Shown here: positions 15,781 through 19,588 of the stretch, piece by piece
How the letters are laid out: every line of letters begins with the position of its first letter
Position numbering within the stretch: the first letter of the stretch is position 1
Assembly: GCA_002296225.1 (NCBI GenBank)
Contig: DBHR01000009.1
Location: forward strand, 1 to 19,588
Direction: 5' to 3'
DNA: 19,588 bases
Source: Acidobacteria bacterium UBA823
GTDB lineage: Bacteria; Acidobacteriota; Vicinamibacteria; Vicinamibacterales; UBA823
Notes under the pieces: generated by a model
The model's database searches: none
What the model was told of the DNA's origin: nothing
Seen by the model: only the letters and a program-made list of their open reading frames with translations
Program-made: the position numbers and the translations under genes

Positions 15781-16230
15781 TCAACTTGACGGGCTTTCCA
15801 TTCGTAAAGCCACACCGGTTGCCTGACCATCCCGAAGCCAAAATGCTTTCAGGTTCCCCGCCGATACTGGGTCCTCAATCTCTGACTGGGGAGACACAAT
15901 CAAATAGACGTAGTCGTGATAACTCGCCCCGGCTAGATCCGTCGGCGATGGTGCCGGTGGCTTTCCGGGATGTGAATGATAGACCCCAAGGACGCTCCGC
16001 CCACTCGATCGCGCCACCTGGATGGCCTGAAAATGATCTTCGGGATTTACCCGATAGCGACGGGGGTCGCTGCTGTCGTTGCGCGCCGCATGAGCCTCCT
16101 CAATTAGTAAGGCCGAACCGAGCAGTAAGCCGCAGCATTCCCGAGGGCTTTCGAATTTGGCGTGCCGCATAATTTCCTGAACCGCAGCACGCGAGATTAC
16201 AAAGCCGCTGCCAACGTCGCGTTTATCCAT
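15781..16230 (-). CDS. JAMM/MPN+ metallopeptidase (Mov34/Mec-like)
   Basis: A 149-residue single-domain zinc isopeptidase of the JAMM (M67) family. The complete motif is visible: E31 in PRECCGLLLG, then H85-S-H87-P, seven residues, S95, two residues, D98 (HSHPGKPPAPSPTD). Prokaryotic members remove the C-terminal extension of, or cleave conjugates of, ubiquitin-like sulfur carriers; mycobacterial Mec+ does this for CysO in cysteine synthesis. No sulfur-carrier or cysteine synthase gene lies next to it here, so the substrate is unknown. Its ATG overlaps the end of tyrA by 8 nt (ATGGATAA), so translation is coupled to tyrA and the gene is the last of the aromatic operon. No signal peptide; cytoplasmic. 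Confidence 0.88.
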   Translation of the reverse strand: MDKRDVGSGFVISRAAVQEIMRHAKFESPRECCGLLLGSALLIEEAHAARNDSSDPRRYRVNPEDHFQAIQVARSSGRSVLGVYHSHPGKPPAPSPTDLAGASYHDYVYLIVSPQSEIEDPVSAGNLKAFWLRDGQATGVALRMESPSS

Positions 16231-17140
16231 TCTCCTTAGCAGACTTCGGCGTCGTCGCCATTAGGACTTCTCGCCACGCATTCGCCGATTCAAAGACTTC
16301 ATGAAGTCGCGCGCCCTCACCCAAATCAGCGCGCAGAGCCTCTAATACGACAATCAAGTCATCAAGTGCCGCGGTGATCTCATCAGCGTTACTCCCGCAG
16401 GCGTCCAGCCAGACATCAACTGGACTCGAAGCCAGTCTCGTCGTCTCGCGGACGCCTCGACCTGCTAGGCGCAGTCCCTCCCGTCCGAGCCGTTCCCCGA
16501 GAACGTGCATGAGTGCACTAGCAGTTAGCTGCGGCATGTGAATGAGTGCGGCAACCAGGCGATCGTGTTCGGCAACACCCATCGTGTGCGGAAGCCCGCC
16601 AAGGCCCTCTACGAATCTACTTAACTGGGCAATCGCAGCCACTTGGCCGTCTCCGACAGGTGTTAGCAACCACGGCCGCCCAACAAAGAGGTCTGCCCGC
16701 GCATACCTAATACCGCCACGCGCGGCGCCCGCGAGAGGATGGCCGCCAATGAAATCGAAACGAGCCGGGAGTCCTTCTGCCGCCTCAACAATCGCACGCT
16801 TGGTGCTCCCGACATCAGACACAATGGCCCGACCGGAGACATGCTCCGAGAGAACACCCAGCAGTTCAATGTTTTGAGCAATCGGGGCCGCCAAGAAGAC
16901 GACGTCCGCGTCAGCAAGAACCACCGGGTCGTCAGAAGCAACGTCGATCGCATGCAACTGCATGGCATGTTCAAGGACGCCCTTCTTGTCGACTCCAATG
17001 ACCAACGCTGACGGCCACACCTTCCGAGCGGCCAACGCAATCGAGCCGCCGATAAGGCCCAACCCTATTACTCCGATTTTGTGAAACACCGGAGTTTGGG
17101 ATATGGAAAAAACGACTGGAATCGTCTTACGGTCGACCAT
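16223..17140 (-). CDS. tyrA: prephenate dehydrogenase
   Basis: TyrA oxidatively decarboxylates prephenate to 4-hydroxyphenylpyruvate in tyrosine synthesis. Some homologues take arogenate instead. The protein has 305 residues. Seen: the NAD-binding loop GLGLIGGS (26-33), FLAAPIAQN, the catalytic-region DVGSTK with S112, GGHPLAGA with H134, the IHMPQL helix, and RETTRLASSPVDVW with the substrate-binding arginine. It lacks a C-terminal ACT domain, so it may not be directly tyrosine-inhibited through that route. The usual GxE after HPLAG reads GAARGG here. Its start is 18 nt after the DAHP synthase stop, without a strong Shine-Dalgarno; the first 20 residues precede the usual family start, so the true start may be slightly further in. 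Confidence 0.93.
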   Translation of the reverse strand: MVDRKTIPVVFSISQTPVFHKIGVIGLGLIGGSIALAARKVWPSALVIGVDKKGVLEHAMQLHAIDVASDDPVVLADADVVFLAAPIAQNIELLGVLSEHVSGRAIVSDVGSTKRAIVEAAEGLPARFDFIGGHPLAGAARGGIRYARADLFVGRPWLLTPVGDGQVAAIAQLSRFVEGLGGLPHTMGVAEHDRLVAALIHMPQLTASALMHVLGERLGREGLRLAGRGVRETTRLASSPVDVWLDACGSNADEITAALDDLIVVLEALRADLGEGARLHEVFESANAWREVLMATTPKSAKENG

Positions 17141-17158
17141 GTCCCGAACACATCGCCA

Positions 17159-18208
17159 TCACCGCGCCCAGGCCTTACCGACCGTGGACTCCAAGCAAAT
17201 ACCCCGCCCAATCGCAGGCGCGATCACGCGAAGCTCAGTCATCAGTCGATCGAACTGTTTGGGGTAGAGAGACTGCGCACCATCGCTTTTTGCGTGGTCT
17301 GGATCGCAGTGCACCTCAATTAGCAAGCCATCGGCCCCGGCGGCCACCGAGGCCCGCGCCATGGGCGTCACCTTGTCTCGCCGCCCCGTCCCATGACTCG
17401 GGTCCGCAACGACGGGAAGATGACTCAATTTATGAATGACTGGAATTGCCGAAATGTCGAGCGTGTTCCGAGTGTAACTTTCGAAGGTCCGGATTCCCCG
17501 CTCACACAGCATTACGTCTGGATTGCCCCCGGCCAGAATATACTCGGCAGACAGGAGCCACTCCTCAATCGTGGCTGAAATACCCCTTTTGAGGAGAACG
17601 GGTTTCCTGGCTTGACCCAGTTCACGTAGAAGGGTGTAGTTCTGCATGTTCCTAGCGCCGACTTGGAGGATGTCAGAGTACTTCCCAACCACGTCAATCT
17701 GACTCACGTCCATCACCTCTGACACTAATTTCATCTCGTGATCGTCGGCCGCCTTCCGAAGCATTCGAAGACCACTTTCACCTAATCCCTGGAAGCTGTA
17801 CGGGGAACTGCGGGGTTTGAACGCACCCCCCCTAAGAACCTTTGCGCCTGCCCGCTTTACAGCGGCCGCCGTGGTTTCAACCTGCTCTTCTGTTTCTGCG
17901 GAACACGGGCCGGCCATAACGACAACCTCATCACCTCCTATTCGCAAGTCTCCGACTTGAATCACAGTGCGTTCGCTCTTAAACGTTCGGCTCGCGAGTT
18001 TGTAGGGCTCGGTTATCCTATGCACTTCCGACACGCCGGTCATGACCTCGACTAGCCCGACGTCAAACGTACGTTCACCTCCAACCGCGCCGAGCACCGT
18101 GCGTAACGCACCGGTCGACCGGTGCACCCCGAACCCCAACTCTTCCAAACGTAAAACCACTTCCTCGATCTGGGCTTCAGACGCCTGCTCCTGCATTACG
18201 ATCATCAT
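17159..18208 (-). CDS. aroF: 3-deoxy-7-phosphoheptulonate synthase (DAHP synthase, type I-beta)
   Basis: This enzyme condenses phosphoenolpyruvate and erythrose 4-phosphate, the first step of the shikimate pathway. It is the 349-residue KDO8P-synthase-like type with an N-terminal ferredoxin/ACT-like regulatory domain (about 1-70; MIVMQEQASEAQIEEVVLRL), as in Thermotoga maritima, where tyrosine inhibits through that domain. Barrel motifs: AGPCSAE with metal-ligand C102, KPRSSPYSFQGLG (131-143), QVGARNMQNY, LLKRG, CERGIRTFE, DPSHGTGRR (269-277), and IEVHCDPDHAKSDG. All active-site parts are present. The start overlaps the end of the chorismate mutase gene by 32 nt, with GGGAG about 9 nt upstream; the next codon is also ATG. 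Feedback control is inferred from the family. Confidence 0.95.
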   Translation of the reverse strand: MMIVMQEQASEAQIEEVVLRLEELGFGVHRSTGALRTVLGAVGGERTFDVGLVEVMTGVSEVHRITEPYKLASRTFKSERTVIQVGDLRIGGDEVVVMAGPCSAETEEQVETTAAAVKRAGAKVLRGGAFKPRSSPYSFQGLGESGLRMLRKAADDHEMKLVSEVMDVSQIDVVGKYSDILQVGARNMQNYTLLRELGQARKPVLLKRGISATIEEWLLSAEYILAGGNPDVMLCERGIRTFESYTRNTLDISAIPVIHKLSHLPVVADPSHGTGRRDKVTPMARASVAAGADGLLIEVHCDPDHAKSDGAQSLYPKQFDRLMTELRVIAPAIGRGICLESTVGKAWAR

Positions 18209-18536
18209 TGCCTCGGTCTCCCTCGTCTTTTATATCGCCGGGCCCAATCTCGCCCTTTTCTTCGAATTGTCTCGTTTCCTCTATGGTGCGCTGGAATACC
18301 CGCGTCAGCGCCTCCCAAGCTAGAGGACCATCATTCACAGAGTTGGCATGGGCCACGACGTGTTCTTCTCGCTCAGGCTGATACACAGCTACCCCGAGCA
18401 CCATTTTTATCGCAGCGATCTCCGCAGCGCACGATGCCCATTCGTTAAGCAGATCAACCAGGTCGCGATCGAGTTCATCGATCCGCATTCGGAGCCCTAC
18501 TAGTCGTGCGTCTGATTTCGACCTTCCAGAAGCCAT
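18177..18536 (-). CDS. chorismate mutase, AroQ type, with catalytic Arg replaced by Trp
   Basis: AroQ proteins turn chorismate into prephenate. From the ATG at 18536, which overlaps the trpA stop as TGATG (translational coupling), the protein has 119 residues. It shows the family pattern LRMRIDELDRDLVDLLNE, then AAEIAAIK, then VYQPEREEHV and a last helix TRVFQRTIEETRQFEE. Against E. coli CM numbering, R11, K39, R51 and E52 are kept as R16, K44, R56 and E57, but R28 is W33 (TGG, one base from CGG). The usual stretch is LLxERAxCAxEI. The Q88 position is Glu, which also occurs in other AroQ proteins. The acidic and charged tail of about 20 residues overlaps aroF. It may be inactive or regulatory for DAHP synthase; alternatively it is a polymorphism or read error. 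Confidence 0.85.
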   Translation of the reverse strand: MASGRSKSDARLVGLRMRIDELDRDLVDLLNEWASCAAEIAAIKMVLGVAVYQPEREEHVVAHANSVNDGPLAWEALTRVFQRTIEETRQFEEKGEIGPGDIKDEGDRGNDDRNAGAGV

Positions 18537-19336
18537 CAATCCAATCCGTCCGTTGCCTTCAGCCATCCAATATATTTTGCAACTCGAGCCTCAAGTGTCG
18601 AGCCGCCAGCTGCCTTTTCGATTTCAGCAACTAGCCCACTTCCGACGACAGCGGCATCGGCCCACCGACAAATAGTCGCCACCTGCACCGGATTCGACAC
18701 GCCAAATCCCAGCGCCAGCGGCATATCCGTAAGGTCACGAATTCGGGATGCCATATCCTCAACACCATCAGCCAGTCGAGGACGCGCGCCAGTCACTCCT
18801 AATCGTGAGATTCCATAAAGAAAGCCACGACCAAGCTCCGCGGCCTTTTGGATTCTCGCTGCCGTTGTGGTCGGGCTCAGCAGAAAGATTGTGTCCAGCC
18901 GGGCCTCAAGCATCGCAGCCCGGAATTCATCGGCCTCCTCAATCGGAAGGTCAACAGCTAATACTCCATCAACTCCGGCGTTAGCCGCGCGTGTGGCGAA
19001 CGTTCTTATCCCCATGGCGAGAATTGGATTCACGTAGCTGAAGACAACCACCGGCGCAGCTAAACCAGGACGCACCCTCTCCAACATTTCCAGCGCGCCT
19101 CCCATGGTTGTGTTTCCCGCTAGCGACCGTTCCGATGCACGCTGAATTACGGGTCCGTCGGCGAGCGGATCAGAAAACGGCACCCCGACCTCCAATACGT
19201 CGGCTCCCGCACTATCGAGGCATCGTAGGATTGACTCGCTCCGATTGAGGTCCGGGTCGCCGGCCATTACGTAGGTGACCAAACCCGTCTCGCCCTTCCT
19301 TCGCAGTCGGGAGAACGTCTCATCAAGTTTCGACAT
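18536..19336 (-). CDS. trpA: tryptophan synthase alpha chain
   Basis: TrpA cleaves indole-3-glycerol phosphate to indole, which passes through a tunnel to TrpB, and glyceraldehyde 3-phosphate. It is a 266-residue TIM barrel. Starting from the ATG at 19336, catalytic residues fall at E49 and D60 (LEVGVPFSDPLADGPVIQRA), exactly the E. coli numbers, which supports this start over a TTG at 19348. Also seen: TYVMAGDPDL, FSYVNPILAMG, the VDLPIEEADEF helix, a loop with GVTGARPRL, and the phosphate-binding GFGVSNPVQV and VGSGLV. It overlaps the end of trpB by 14 nt and shares one base with the chorismate mutase start, so translation is coupled in both directions. Confidence 0.97.
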   Translation of the reverse strand: MSKLDETFSRLRRKGETGLVTYVMAGDPDLNRSESILRCLDSAGADVLEVGVPFSDPLADGPVIQRASERSLAGNTTMGGALEMLERVRPGLAAPVVVFSYVNPILAMGIRTFATRAANAGVDGVLAVDLPIEEADEFRAAMLEARLDTIFLLSPTTTAARIQKAAELGRGFLYGISRLGVTGARPRLADGVEDMASRIRDLTDMPLALGFGVSNPVQVATICRWADAAVVGSGLVAEIEKAAGGSTLEARVAKYIGWLKATDGLD

Positions 19337-19588
19337 CAGCCTTGACAACCTTGCGGTCGGGATTGAGTTCTTCCACTAAGCCACCCTTGGCCATCACCGT
19401 ATCGACATCCTTGTCACCGCGACCAGACAGATTGACGAGCACGTGTTTGGACGAATCCAACGTTCCCGCCAGTTCCATGGCATAGGCAACTGCGTGCGCT
19501 GACTCTAATGCGGGTACGATACCCTCCAGTCGGCTTAGTGTTTGAAACGCGCGGAGCGCCTGATCGTCGGTAACCCAAACGTACTCCG
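19323..19588 (-). CDS. trpB: tryptophan synthase beta chain, C-terminal part (5' cut by window edge)
   Basis: The last 87 residues are visible, running from the right edge to a TGA at 19323. They contain the TrpB signatures GIVPALESAHA and NLSGRGDKD, the latter holding the serine that contacts the pyridoxal nitrogen. TrpB condenses indole with serine to make tryptophan. After SGRGDKD the protein carries a tail of about 26 residues (VMAKGGLVEELNPDRK and on). The stop lies inside the start of trpA, the usual trpBA overlap. Confidence 0.95.
   Translation of the reverse strand, partial: EYVWVTDDQALRAFQTLSRLEGIVPALESAHAVAYAMELAGTLDSSKHVLVNLSGRGDKDVDTVMAKGGLVEELNPDRKVVKADVET

Noticed and set aside
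15490..15789. 99-codon plus-strand frame spanning the gap between pepA and the JAMM gene
   Set aside because: It has no recognisable motif, overlaps the pepA start antisense, and would cross the pepA promoter.
1..19588. phage, transposon, CRISPR, toxin-antitoxin, tRNA or rRNA content
   Set aside because: No integrase, transposase, regular repeat array, cloverleaf or rRNA stretch was seen on either strand. Apart from short gaps, the window is filled by housekeeping genes.

Overview
The window reads as ordinary bacterial chromosome, densely packed with core genes at moderate GC. I found no mobile element, CRISPR array, tRNA or rRNA. The gene set (RecG, RsmD, CoaD, LexA, RsmA, FtsK, AmiC-type amidase, PepA, trp/aro genes) is universal, so it does not fix the taxon. 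An RNase J remnant beside ftsK, a DUF3467 protein after lexA, a lexA promoter carrying a GTTC-N7-GTTT-like operator, and trpBA joined to aroQ-aroF-tyrA together suggest an uncultured Acidobacteriota (possibly Vicinamibacteria-like). That assignment is an inference from general impression, not from a search.

Left block, minus strand, 1-7638, transcribed right to left: a PfkB-family sugar kinase, an uncharacterised exported protein, recG, rsmD, coaD, a class I aminotransferase and a GlcD-type FAD-linked oxidase cut by the left edge. Spacings are 8-71 nt, so much of this could be one operon. A GC-rich hairpin followed by a T-run lies between the kinase and the exported protein and may split it.

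Middle block, plus strand, 7817-13802: lexA, a DUF3467 protein, rsmA, a decayed piece of an RNase J gene, ftsK, and a periplasmic AMIN/Amidase_3 cell-wall amidase. A divergent control region of about 180 bp separates lexA from the kinase. It holds a good sigma70-type promoter for lexA whose spacer is filled by a candidate LexA operator. FtsK and the amidase both act in chromosome segregation and daughter-cell separation.

Right block, minus strand, 13813-19588: trpB (partial), trpA, a chorismate mutase, DAHP synthase, prephenate dehydrogenase and a JAMM peptidase form a tightly overlapped aromatic amino acid operon. After a 203-bp gap come pepA, with a TATAAT box only 6 nt before its start codon, and a small single-pass membrane protein converging on the amidase gene.

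I did not find a clearly new multi-gene system. The items most worth a second look are the Arg-to-Trp change at a catalytic position of the chorismate mutase, the eroded rnj fragment, the promoter-embedded LexA operator candidate, and the JAMM peptidase coupled to tyrA.
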